NCBI GenBank assembly: GCA_046704385.1 | Contig: JBJKSB010000018.1 | Span: forward strand, 1 to 64,000 | Direction of reading: 5' to 3' | Length of the DNA stretch: 64,000 bases | DNA from: GH45 sp046704385 | GTDB taxonomy: Bacteria > Bacteroidota > Bacteroidia > Bacteroidales > SZUA-534 | Part shown: positions 45,889 to 53,444 of the stretch, piece after piece | How the letters are laid out: each line of letters opens with the position of its first letter | How positions within the stretch are numbered: the first letter of the stretch is position 1 | The notes under the pieces: model-generated | Told to the model about the DNA's origin: nothing | What the model saw: only the letters and a program-made list of their open reading frames with translations | Databases searched by the model: none | Position numbers and translations under genes: made by a program

Positions 45889-47016
45889 TTAATCAACAAT
45901 TGTTTCTAGTGCAAAAAAACTAAATTTATCATTATAAGGGCTAATTTCAAATTTTAGTTTTCTTTTTGTTTTTAACCTTAATTCTATTAACCCTAAACCT
46001 GACTCTTTACTGCTATCAATCTGGAAGTTGAAAAGGCTTTTCTCGTAAAAATCGTTAAGTTCTTCAGTTGAAAGTGAATTAACGTATTCAATTTTTTGCC
46101 TTAAATTTCCGACTTCATCTCTTTTAACGTAATTGCCAGTATTTAATATATATTTCTTTTCTTTTTGGTTTATAAAAAATATTCCGGGATTCTGACCATA
46201 ATCAATGCTGTTTGCAGCGTGTTTAACAATATTCTGGAGCATTTCAACCATAATATTAAATACCTTCTTTTTTAGATTAAGATTATGCTCCATCATTTGA
46301 TTTTCCATAATAGAAAGCAGATTTAACAAACTTTCCTGGTTAAAAATACCATTAAAAATCAGAACTATTTCTTCTTCATTTAAAGTTTTATGTAGTTCTT
46401 TTATATAATTCAGTGAATCAAGACCTTTACTAACGGTGGGAGTTTCTCCAATATTTTCCTGTGAAATTTCGGTATTCAGATAAAAATAGGAGTAATTCTC
46501 GCTAATATTAATAAAATCATAAACCAGCTTATTTCCTGATTTACGGGCCATCTCAATTAATCCAAGACCTGCTCCACCTTTGTCAGAAATTATATTATCA
46601 TTTAGTACGGTTTTGTAATAAATTTTCAAATCATCCTGACTTAGGCTGTTTATTTTATTAAGCTGGTCGGTTAGTGCGGGAATATTTTTTTTAAGAATCG
46701 GGTTGCCGGTTGTGATATAGTAACGTTTATTAATATCCTGTATGATAAATATTCCGGTTTCACTTTTTGAGTCTGTCGATTGTTCTACTTCCTGATGCCG
46801 GGTTATATTTTGTAACCCTTCAACCATAATTGTAAAAACTCTCTTTTTTATTTTAGAGTCTTCTCCGGCATTATCAAGATTCGCTTCAGTTAATGAAAGA
46901 ATTCCATCAGTGATGTTTTGGCTAAAAACACCCCGATAAATATAATTCAGATTATCTTTTTGCATTCCTTGAAATAATCTGAGAGCGAAACTATCTTTAA
47001 CAGACTGAATGTTCAT
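45889..47016 (-). CDS. siaB: Tandem-duplicated SiaB-family protein kinase (DUF6272)
   Basis: 375 residues made of two homologous GHKL-type kinase units, about 1-185 and 198-375; SiaB proteins normally have one (about 180 residues). Unit 1 has the N-box IMVEGLQNITRH (Glu66, Asn70, His74) and G-box KGGAGLGLIEMARKSGN; unit 2 has IMVEMLQNIVKH (Glu258, Asn262, His266) and SGLGLIELRLKTK. Both share TTGNP/NTGNY and INSLS/VNSLS segments. Both keep putative nucleotide-binding residues, so either could be active. It is the first gene of a siaB-siaC unit with its own promoter. Confidence 0.8.
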   Translation of the reverse strand: MNIQSVKDSFALRLFQGMQKDNLNYIYRGVFSQNITDGILSLTEANLDNAGEDSKIKKRVFTIMVEGLQNITRHQEVEQSTDSKSETGIFIIQDINKRYYITTGNPILKKNIPALTDQLNKINSLSQDDLKIYYKTVLNDNIISDKGGAGLGLIEMARKSGNKLVYDFINISENYSYFYLNTEISQENIGETPTVSKGLDSLNYIKELHKTLNEEEIVLIFNGIFNQESLLNLLSIMENQMMEHNLNLKKKVFNIMVEMLQNIVKHAANSIDYGQNPGIFFINQKEKKYILNTGNYVKRDEVGNLRQKIEYVNSLSTEELNDFYEKSLFNFQIDSSKESGLGLIELRLKTKRKLKFEISPYNDKFSFFALETIVD

Positions 47017-47043
47017 GAATTAAAGAATCCCAAATTGATTTTT

Positions 47044-47074
47044 TAAATATAAGGCTTTCTTTCATTTTATCAAA
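47044..47074 (-). promoter_or_regulatory. siaBC promoter (TTTG-N19-TATATTTA)
   Basis: On the minus strand TTTG (47074-47071) is followed after 19 bp by TATATTTA (47051-47044), one base from TAnnTTTG. The siaB-like ATG is 28 bp downstream. Confidence 0.55.
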
Positions 47075-47093
47075 AATATTTAAAGAAAGGAAA

Positions 47094-47876
47094 TTATAAT
47101 TGGTAAAAACCTTTAAATACATTTATTGCCGGCCCTTCCAGCCAAATATTTGTATAGGTATTTTCATTTTTTTTATCAAAATATACTGCAAGATGCCCAC
47201 CCAGTGATTCAAATTGAACCGGCGAAACATTACCTTTAAGCAGATTTAATGTAAGGGCAGAGGCAACAGTCCCGGTACCACAGGAAAAAGTTTGATTTTC
47301 AACTCCCCGCTCATAGGTAAATATTTTTGAAACATCGTTTGCCGGAATAACAAAATTCACATTTACACCATCCTTTTTGTAAGTTTCTGAGTACCTGATG
47401 GTTTTGCCTTCATTATAAACATTAATTCCTGACTCATTATTACGAAAGATTACCAAATGGGGTGAACCTGTGTCCATAAAGATGCCCAGTTTATGACTTT
47501 CGTATTGAGTAACATCTTTCATTTTCAGCGAAATTTTATCATGACTATGAAATACTGCCTGATGCTCACCATCCGGAGCCCAAAATGTTGTTTCATTATT
47601 TATTATTCCTAAATCATGTGCAAAAGCCACAATACATCTTCCGCCATTTCCACACATGGAACCGGGATTGCCATCAGAATTATAAAATTCCATATAAAAG
47701 TCGTAATTTGGCTTTTTGCGTAATATCATTAATCCATCGGCACCTATACCAAATTGACGATGACACATTTGTTTAATAGTATCGCCGGTAAGCTTGATAT
47801 CAGTGTTGAATGAATCTATTAATATAAAATCATTCCCGGTGCCGTGGTATTTATGAAATTCAAAATTTTTACTCAT
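47094..47876 (-). CDS. dapF: Diaminopimelate epimerase
   Basis: Converts LL- to meso-diaminopimelate for lysine and peptidoglycan. Start at ATG 47876 (260 aa, MSKNFEFHKYHGTGNDF); the longer frame uses a TTG. Both catalytic cysteines are present: SMCGNGGRCIVAFA and TFSCGTGTVASAL. GIGADGLMIL and the GNDF motif are typical. It is monocistronic and divergent from the htrA-like gene. A TATATTTG -7 element lies about 70 bp upstream at 47945-47952. Confidence 0.95.
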   Translation of the reverse strand: MSKNFEFHKYHGTGNDFILIDSFNTDIKLTGDTIKQMCHRQFGIGADGLMILRKKPNYDFYMEFYNSDGNPGSMCGNGGRCIVAFAHDLGIINNETTFWAPDGEHQAVFHSHDKISLKMKDVTQYESHKLGIFMDTGSPHLVIFRNNESGINVYNEGKTIRYSETYKKDGVNVNFVIPANDVSKIFTYERGVENQTFSCGTGTVASALTLNLLKGNVSPVQFESLGGHLAVYFDKKNENTYTNIWLEGPAINVFKGFYQL

Positions 47877-47944
47877 TAAGGTCAAAACAGTATTAAAATG
47901 TTCAATTTCTACCGAATAATGTTAAAGAAATCTTTACAGATGTT

Positions 47945-47952
47945 CAAATATA
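47945..47952 (-). promoter_or_regulatory. -7 element (TATATTTG) of dapF
   Basis: Exact consensus match on the minus strand, about 68 bp before the dapF ATG; the -33 region is only TTTA-like. Confidence 0.45.
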
Positions 47953-48054
47953 GCATCTTTGGTTAAATATATGTTAAAATCGAACAATTGTATAACAAAA
48001 AAATATCTACCCCCGTTTCAGATTTAAAATTTGTTAAATTAAAAATTGAATAAA

Positions 48055-49488
48055 ATGAAAAAAATTGGAGGATTAATCTTAGCATCATTTTTAGGCGGAT
48101 TTATCGCTATTGGAGGTTATTTACTCTTTTTTGGAAATCATACTACTACAACTGCACCTGTTGTGGAAATACCTTCAAAGCAAGTTGATACAAAAATTGT
48201 GAGAGTAAATTCTGATATGGATTTTGTAGATGCAGCAGAAAAAACAGTTCATGCTGTTGTTCACGTAAAAGTTCGAAGCCAGAGTCCCGGATACAGCAAT
48301 CCGTTTTATAATTTTTTGTTTGGTAACCCCAATTATGACAGTAATGAGCAGGCTCCGATTGTTGCAGCCGGTAGTGGTGTAATTATTTCCAATGACGGAT
48401 ATATTGTGACTAATAATCACGTAATTGAAGGGGCTGATGCGCTTGAAGTTACTTTAAATGATAAAAGAACATTTACGGCAAAAGTTATAGGTGCCGACCC
48501 AACCACTGATATTGCATTAATTAAAATTGATGGTAAGGATTTTCCATTTATTCCCTGGGGAAATTCAGATGACTTAAAAGTCGGAGAGTGGGTGCTTGCC
48601 GTTGGCAATCCATTTAACCTTACATCAACAGTTACAGCCGGTATTGTAAGTGCAAAAGGAAGAAATATTGATATACTTAATAAGAGTACAGCGATTGAAG
48701 CATTTATTCAAACTGATGCTGCCGTGAATCCTGGTAACAGTGGAGGAGCACTGGTTGATACCGATGGCAGACTGGTGGGGATTAATTCAGCTATTGCAAG
48801 TCCTACTGGTTCATATTCAGGTTATTCTTTTGCGGTACCCCAAAAAATTGCTGAAAAAGTAGTTAATGACCTTCTTGAATTTGGAGCTGTGCAACGTGCA
48901 TTTATTGGTATCACTATTTCTGATGTTACTTCACCCGATGCTCAAAAAGAGGGAGTTGATGTAACCAGGGGAGTTTATGTTAGCGGTGTTGCACCAGGTG
49001 GAGCAGCTGAAGATGCCGGCATCAAAAAAGGTGATGTAATACTTAAAGTTAAAGATATTCCGGTTAACAGTACATCAGAGCTTCAGGAACAGGTAAGTCA
49101 GCACCGCCCGGGCGATCAGATTTCTGTTACCATTCTTCGTGGAAATAAAGAAAAAGATTTACTACTTACACTTAGAAATTTTGAAGGAAAAACTGATATG
49201 GTAAAAGCTGAGGAAACATTGGAGTTAAATGGAGCCCATTTTAAAAATTTGTCAGCAAGCGATGCCTCTAAACTCAGGATTAAGGGAGGTGTGCAAATCG
49301 TTAAATTGGATGATGGTAAGTTTAGTTCAGCAGGAATTAAAGAGGGATTTATAATTACTTCAATTAATCGTCAGAGCATACAAAATATACAGGATTTGCA
49401 GCTTATTTTCCAAAATATAAAAGGAGGGGTTTATATTGAAGGAGTATATCCTAATGGAATTTCAGCATATTATGCATTTGGAATTTAA
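48055..49488 (+). CDS. htrA: HtrA/Deg-family periplasmic serine protease
   Basis: 477 residues from ATG 48055; the frame three codons longer begins with TTG. An N-terminal membrane or signal segment (LILASFLGGFIAIGGYLLFF) is followed by a trypsin-like domain with His122 (VTNNHVIEG), Asp152 (TTDIALIKI) and Ser229 (NPGNSGGALV). Two PDZ domains follow: one at about 275-370 (GVYVSGVAPGGAAEDAGI), and a shorter C-terminal one. This is the DegP/DegQ layout for periplasmic protein quality control. Whether the signal is cleaved is unclear. It is followed by the rpoD leader. Confidence 0.93.
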   Translation: MKKIGGLILASFLGGFIAIGGYLLFFGNHTTTTAPVVEIPSKQVDTKIVRVNSDMDFVDAAEKTVHAVVHVKVRSQSPGYSNPFYNFLFGNPNYDSNEQAPIVAAGSGVIISNDGYIVTNNHVIEGADALEVTLNDKRTFTAKVIGADPTTDIALIKIDGKDFPFIPWGNSDDLKVGEWVLAVGNPFNLTSTVTAGIVSAKGRNIDILNKSTAIEAFIQTDAAVNPGNSGGALVDTDGRLVGINSAIASPTGSYSGYSFAVPQKIAEKVVNDLLEFGAVQRAFIGITISDVTSPDAQKEGVDVTRGVYVSGVAPGGAAEDAGIKKGDVILKVKDIPVNSTSELQEQVSQHRPGDQISVTILRGNKEKDLLLTLRNFEGKTDMVKAEETLELNGAHFKNLSASDASKLRIKGGVQIVKLDDGKFSSAGIKEGFIITSINRQSIQNIQDLQLIFQNIKGGVYIEGVYPNGISAYYAFGI

Positions 49489-49506
49489 TAATTATAGATT
49501 TTTTTA

Positions 49507-49514
49507 TACTTTTG
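49507..49514 (+). promoter_or_regulatory. -7 element (TACTTTTG) of the rpoD leader
   Basis: TACTTTTG matches TAnnTTTG; a TTTA at 49484-49487 is 19 bp upstream. Transcription would begin near 49520, giving an rpoD leader of about 170 nt that contains an intrinsic terminator. Confidence 0.5.
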
Positions 49515-49605
49515 TAACCCTTTTTACCGATATACGTAATGTTGGATGTTAGAAAAGGAATAAATTCTCAAAAGGGATGATAAAATAATAAAAAATTATA
49601 AACCT

Positions 49606-49640
49606 ACCTGGCTATAAATTGTTTTATAGCCGGGTTTTTC
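49606..49640 (+). terminator. Intrinsic terminator between htrA and rpoD
   Basis: CCTGGCTATAA pairs with TTATAGCCGGG (one T-G pair) around a 6-nt loop, followed by TTTTTC. It may end the htrA transcript, 118 bp after its stop, or attenuate rpoD if transcription starts at the -7 element upstream. Confidence 0.8.
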
Positions 49641-49687
49641 TTTTTTCACAGGGATCATTAAAAAAATTACAAAGGAGTATTTTAATT

Positions 49688-50548
49688 ATGAGACAACTAA
49701 AGATCACCAAATCAATCACTAACCGGGAAAGTGCTTCATTGGACAAGTATTTGCAGGAAATCGGAAAAGAGGAGCTGATTACAGTAGAAGAGGAGGTTGA
49801 ATTAGCGCAAAGGATTAGAAAAGGTGATAGAATTGCGTTGGAGAAACTTACCAAAGCAAACCTTCGTTTTGTGGTTTCGGTAGCCAAACAGTACCAAAAT
49901 CAGGGTTTAAGCTTGCCTGACCTGATAAACGAAGGAAATCTCGGATTGATCAAGGCTGCTGAAAAGTTTGATGAAACCCGAGGTTTCAAATTTATTTCGT
50001 ATGCTGTTTGGTGGATTCGTCAATCTATTCTTCAGGCACTGGCTGAGCAATCAAGAATTGTACGTTTACCTTTAAACCAGGTAGGTTCTTTAAATAAGAT
50101 TAATAAAGCCTACAGTAAATTTGAACAGGAAAATGAACGTACTCCATCTCCGGAAGAATTGGCCAGCGTATTAGAATTGCCAAAAGAAAAAGTTGTGGAT
50201 ACCTTGCGTGTTTCCGGAAGACATATTTCAGTGGATGCACCATTTGTGGAAGGTGAGGATAATAGTTTGCTGGATGTACTGGAAAATAAAGATAGCCCAA
50301 TTGCTGACAACCAATTGATTAATGAATCGCTTGCTCGTGAAATTGAAAGAGCATTAGCAACTTTAACAGAACGTGAGCGTGATATTATCCGGTTATTTTT
50401 TGGTATTATGTGCCAGGAAATGACGTTAGAAGAAATTGGTGAGAAATTTGGTTTAACCCGCGAAAGGGTACGCCAGATTAAAGAAAAAGCAATTAGGAGG
50501 TTGCGACACACGTCAAGAAGCAAATTGCTTAAAACATATTTAGGATAG
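49688..50548 (+). CDS. rpoD: Primary sigma factor RpoD/SigA
   Basis: 286 residues from ATG 49688, which has AAGGAG (49672-49677) 10 bp upstream, one of the few clear ribosome-binding sites here. The longer upstream frame runs through the terminator and is rejected. Region 1.2 is ESASLDKYLQEIGKEELI; region 2 has ANLRFVVSVAKQYQ, LPDLINEGNLGLIKAAEKFD and FISYAVWWIRQSILQAL; region 4 has TLEEIGEKFGLTRERVRQIK. The short length, without the E. coli N-terminal region 1.1, is normal for Bacteroidota, whose primary sigma recognises TTTG/TAnnTTTG promoters. Confidence 0.97.
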   Translation: MRQLKITKSITNRESASLDKYLQEIGKEELITVEEEVELAQRIRKGDRIALEKLTKANLRFVVSVAKQYQNQGLSLPDLINEGNLGLIKAAEKFDETRGFKFISYAVWWIRQSILQALAEQSRIVRLPLNQVGSLNKINKAYSKFEQENERTPSPEELASVLELPKEKVVDTLRVSGRHISVDAPFVEGEDNSLLDVLENKDSPIADNQLINESLAREIERALATLTERERDIIRLFFGIMCQEMTLEEIGEKFGLTRERVRQIKEKAIRRLRHTSRSKLLKTYLG

Positions 50549-50553
50549 TAACT

Positions 50554-50577
50554 AAAGCGGCCGAGGCCGCTTTTTTT
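50554..50577 (+). terminator. rpoD intrinsic terminator
   Basis: AAAGCGGC pairs with GCCGCTTT around CGAG, followed by a seven-T run; it begins 6 bp after the rpoD stop. Confidence 0.92.
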
Positions 50578-50838
50578 GTAATCATTTCTTACACTTAATT
50601 ATAATTAATTACCTTAAAAAGGTTGTCGATTTAAATAAAAAATAACTGATTAAAATGCCTTAAAATTTGTTATTGCCGTTGGCATAGATGCTGAGGTATG
50701 CCGGGCCTGGGCTTAAGAAATTCTCCAAAGGAACCTATTTCGGTAAGTTTCAGAAAATTAACATTAAGGCGGTCAGGGACATCAATGGGCCATTAAAGTT
50801 GGCCCTAAACCTTAAAATTAATAAGCAAAAACAAAAAG

Positions 50839-50846
50839 TATATTTG
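50839..50846 (+). promoter_or_regulatory. -7 element (TATATTTG) of pbpC
   Basis: Exact match to the consensus, 26 bp before the pbpC ATG. No clear -33 box at the proper spacing. Confidence 0.5.
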
Positions 50847-50871
50847 TATTTTTAGCATCTTTCATGACAAT

Positions 50872-53229
50872 ATGTTAAAGTTCAAATTTATTTTAGCCAG
50901 ACATAAAATTAAACTTATTACTGTAACCACAATAATTGTCGGGTATTTATTAATTCCTGTACCCAAATTTAATGAACCAACCAGCACAGTAATTTATTCA
51001 AAGCAAGGCAGACTTTTGGGAGCCAAACTTGCAACTGACGACCAATGGCGTTTCCCGGTTATTGACACACTCCCGCAAAAATATAAACAAGCGGTACTAT
51101 TATTTGAGGATAAATATTTTTATTACCATCCTGGATTTAATCCCATATCCATTGTAAGGGCATTAAAGCAAAATATTTCAGCAGGTGAAGTGGTTAGCGG
51201 TGGAAGTACCATTTCGATGCAGGTGATTCGGTTAGCGCGAAAAGGAAAGGAGCGGAGTTTAAAAGAAAAAATAATTGAACTGGTTCTGGCCACTAAACTT
51301 GAATTGAAGTATTCAAAAAACGAAATTCTTTCACTTTACGCATCCTATGCACCTTTTGGTGGTAATGTAGTAGGTATCGAAGCCGCTTCGTGGCGGTATT
51401 TTGGGCGTTCACCCGATAATTTATCATGGGCCGAATCGGCTACCCTGGCAGTATTGCCAAATGCTCCATCGTTAATTTACCCGGGCAAAAATCAATTAAA
51501 TTTAAAACATAAACGCGACAGACTATTAAAACTTTTAAACGACCACAATATTATTGATTCGCTGACTTTTGCATTATCTGTTAAAGAACGTTTACCCCGA
51601 AAACCAAAAGAATTACCGCAACAGGCTCCACATCTTCTGACAAAAATGGTCCGTATGCATCCGGGAGAAAAAGTTATTACTTCTGTTGATTACTTTTTGC
51701 AACAAAGAATAAATGATTTGATAGCCAGACATATTAAACACCTTTCGGCCAATGAAATACATAATGCCGCTGTTTTGGTTGTAGATAATGCCACCGAACA
51801 AATTATAGCGTATGTTGGTAATTCAAAACAAGGCCCTGAACATGCTGAGGATGTTGATTTAATTGATGCTCCAAGGAGTTCAGGAAGTATTTTAAAGCCT
51901 ATATTGTTTGCTTCAATAATTAACGATGGTGAATTACTTCCCATGTCGCTGGTTCCGGATATCCCAATGTTTATGGAAGGTTTTTCACCCAAAAACTATA
52001 GTCTGACATTTGATGGTGCTGTGCCCGCTTCCAAAGCACTATCGCGCTCATTGAATGTGCCTGCAGTACATATGTTATCAAAATATGGTGTTGCAAGATT
52101 TCATAACCAGTTACAGCGGCTGAAATTTTCAACTATAACCCAGGCCCCTGAATATTATGGCTTATCGCTTATTTTGGGAGGGGCTGAAACCACTCTTTGG
52201 GATTTAGTTCGGGTTTATTCAGGTATGGCCAGAATTCTGCAAAATTCAGTTAAAAACAATTATATATATTCAGCGAGTGATATTGTTGAACCTACATTCT
52301 TTGAAAATATTTACTTAAATACCGAAAAAAGGGAAAGTAAGGAACCTGTCTATTTTAGCGCAGCATCTATTTGGTGTACATTTAAAGCTATGCTGGAGGT
52401 AAACCGCCCTGATGCTGAAAATGGCTGGCAATCGTTTGCTTCGGCTGATAAAATTGCCTGGAAAACCGGCACAAGTTTTGGATTTCGTGATGCCTGGGCT
52501 TTAGGAGTAACCCCTCAATACACGGTTGGTGTTTGGGTCGGAAATGCAGATGGGGAAGGTCGCCCCGGATTAACTGGTGTTACAGCCGCAGCACCCATAA
52601 TGTTTGATGTGTTTAAACAACTGAAACTAAATGGCTGGTTCAGTGAGCCTTATGATGAATTTGTACAGGCTGAAGTTTGTCATGAAAGTGGATACCTGGC
52701 TTCAATCAATTGCAATCATATCGATACTGTAGAAATCCCTGAAACCGGACTACGGTCGAGGGTTTGTCCATATCATAAAATTATTCATTTGGATAAAACA
52801 GGGACTTTTCAGGTGAATTCTTCCTGCGAAAATCCTGAGGATATTATACAAAAATCATGGTTTGTTCTTCCGCCTGCCATGGAATATTATTACCGGCAGA
52901 AAAATCCTTATTATTTGCCATTACCGCCAATGAAAAAGGGCTGTAGCGAATCAGGGAATCAAAATATCATGGAGTTTGTGTATCCGGGTGAATCGGCAAA
53001 AATTTATGTGCCTGTGGATATTTATGGAAAAAAGGGTAAGGTAGTTTTTGAAGTGGCTCACCGTAACAGTGATGCACAGTTGTTCTGGCACATTGACAAC
53101 CAATATATTCAGGCTACCAAAGAATTTCATCAAATTGCTATAAATCCTCCTTTGGGCAAACATCTGGTAACAGTAGTGGATGAGGATGGTAATTCTATAT
53201 CAAAATGGTTTGAAATTGTGAGTAAGTGA
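50872..53229 (+). CDS. pbpC: Penicillin-binding protein 1C
   Basis: 785 residues. A membrane anchor at about 15-30 precedes the GT51 glycosyltransferase with VLLFEDKYFYYHPGFNP (catalytic Glu) and GGSTISMQVIRLARKG. The transpeptidase has SxxK in RSSGSILKPILFA, SxN-type ALSRSLNVPA and KTGTS in IAWKTGTSFGFRDAWA. The C-terminal 90 residues match the PBP1C-specific BiPBP_C domain (EFVYPGESAKIYVPVD). It polymerises and may cross-link peptidoglycan; in E. coli PbpC is accessory. No alpha-2-macroglobulin gene follows it here, unlike in many genomes. Confidence 0.93.
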   Translation: MLKFKFILARHKIKLITVTTIIVGYLLIPVPKFNEPTSTVIYSKQGRLLGAKLATDDQWRFPVIDTLPQKYKQAVLLFEDKYFYYHPGFNPISIVRALKQNISAGEVVSGGSTISMQVIRLARKGKERSLKEKIIELVLATKLELKYSKNEILSLYASYAPFGGNVVGIEAASWRYFGRSPDNLSWAESATLAVLPNAPSLIYPGKNQLNLKHKRDRLLKLLNDHNIIDSLTFALSVKERLPRKPKELPQQAPHLLTKMVRMHPGEKVITSVDYFLQQRINDLIARHIKHLSANEIHNAAVLVVDNATEQIIAYVGNSKQGPEHAEDVDLIDAPRSSGSILKPILFASIINDGELLPMSLVPDIPMFMEGFSPKNYSLTFDGAVPASKALSRSLNVPAVHMLSKYGVARFHNQLQRLKFSTITQAPEYYGLSLILGGAETTLWDLVRVYSGMARILQNSVKNNYIYSASDIVEPTFFENIYLNTEKRESKEPVYFSAASIWCTFKAMLEVNRPDAENGWQSFASADKIAWKTGTSFGFRDAWALGVTPQYTVGVWVGNADGEGRPGLTGVTAAAPIMFDVFKQLKLNGWFSEPYDEFVQAEVCHESGYLASINCNHIDTVEIPETGLRSRVCPYHKIIHLDKTGTFQVNSSCENPEDIIQKSWFVLPPAMEYYYRQKNPYYLPLPPMKKGCSESGNQNIMEFVYPGESAKIYVPVDIYGKKGKVVFEVAHRNSDAQLFWHIDNQYIQATKEFHQIAINPPLGKHLVTVVDEDGNSISKWFEIVSK

Positions 53230-53245
53230 AAATATCCGGTAAATA

Positions 53246-53279
53246 TTTGTTTTAAAATAAATTAAATTTTATACTTTTG
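53246..53279 (+). promoter_or_regulatory. Promoter (TTTG-N22-TACTTTTG) upstream of the EamA leader
   Basis: TTTG at 53246-53249 and TACTTTTG at 53272-53279 match both boxes with 22-bp spacing. Transcription would begin near 53284, about 160 nt before the permease ATG and ahead of a terminator. Confidence 0.6.
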
Positions 53280-53287
53280 GATCGATT

Positions 53288-53368
53288 ATGATGAATAAAA
53301 AACAAAATATTAGGAAAAACTGGCTCTGGCTTAATAATAGCTTAAGGTGGGTTTATAATATTTTGTAA
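53288..53368 (+). CDS. Possible Trp-rich leader peptide of the EamA permease
   Basis: A 26-codon frame starting with tandem ATGs encodes a basic peptide with three Trp codons: RKNWLWLNNSLRW, then VYNIL and TAA. It lies between a good promoter and an intrinsic terminator in front of a permease gene, the geometry of an attenuator. Against it: only a few nucleotides would separate the predicted transcript start from the ATG, there is no ribosome-binding site, and a short frame can arise by chance. Low-to-moderate confidence. Confidence 0.35.
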   Translation: MMNKKQNIRKNWLWLNNSLRWVYNIL

Positions 53369-53400
53369 TTTTTGAGAGTTACTGAAATAAATATAAAAAC

Positions 53401-53429
53401 CTCCCTATATATCAGGGAGGTTTTTTTTT
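53401..53429 (+). terminator. Intrinsic terminator in front of the EamA permease
   Basis: CCTCCCT pairs with AGGGAGG around a 7-nt loop, followed by a long T run. It ends only 16 bp before the permease ATG, so it must be read through for expression from the promoter at 53246. Confidence 0.88.
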
Positions 53430-53444
53430 GCTAAAAAATGGACT

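Larger units (their letters stand above)
50549..50871. other. 323-bp rpoD-pbpC intergenic region
   Basis: After the rpoD terminator the region holds a relatively GC-rich stretch (50680-50810) with a hairpin GGGCCA/TGGCCC at 50787-50805, and a TATATTTG -7 element at 50839-50846 for pbpC. No intact gene is seen; the minus strand of the GC-rich part reads as short frames interrupted by stops. Confidence 0.5.

Noticed and set aside
38184..47016. Stressosome or anti-sigma partner switch (RsbU/RsbW/RsbV type)
   Set aside because: The phosphoprotein matches DUF1987/SiaC, not a STAS anti-sigma antagonist, and the kinase matches SiaB rather than RsbW; no sigma-B-like factor is nearby.
49619..49687. 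23-codon N-terminal extension of RpoD
   Set aside because: It would be translated through the terminator hairpin; ATG 49688 has a clear AAGGAG site and the standard sigma N-terminus.
50110..50523. 137-codon minus-strand frame inside rpoD
   Set aside because: Shadow of the sigma region 3-4 coding sequence; Ser/Leu-rich composition typical of antisense frames.
53288..53368. Independent small protein gene
   Set aside because: No ribosome-binding site and almost no room for a 5' leader; retained only as a possible regulatory leader peptide.
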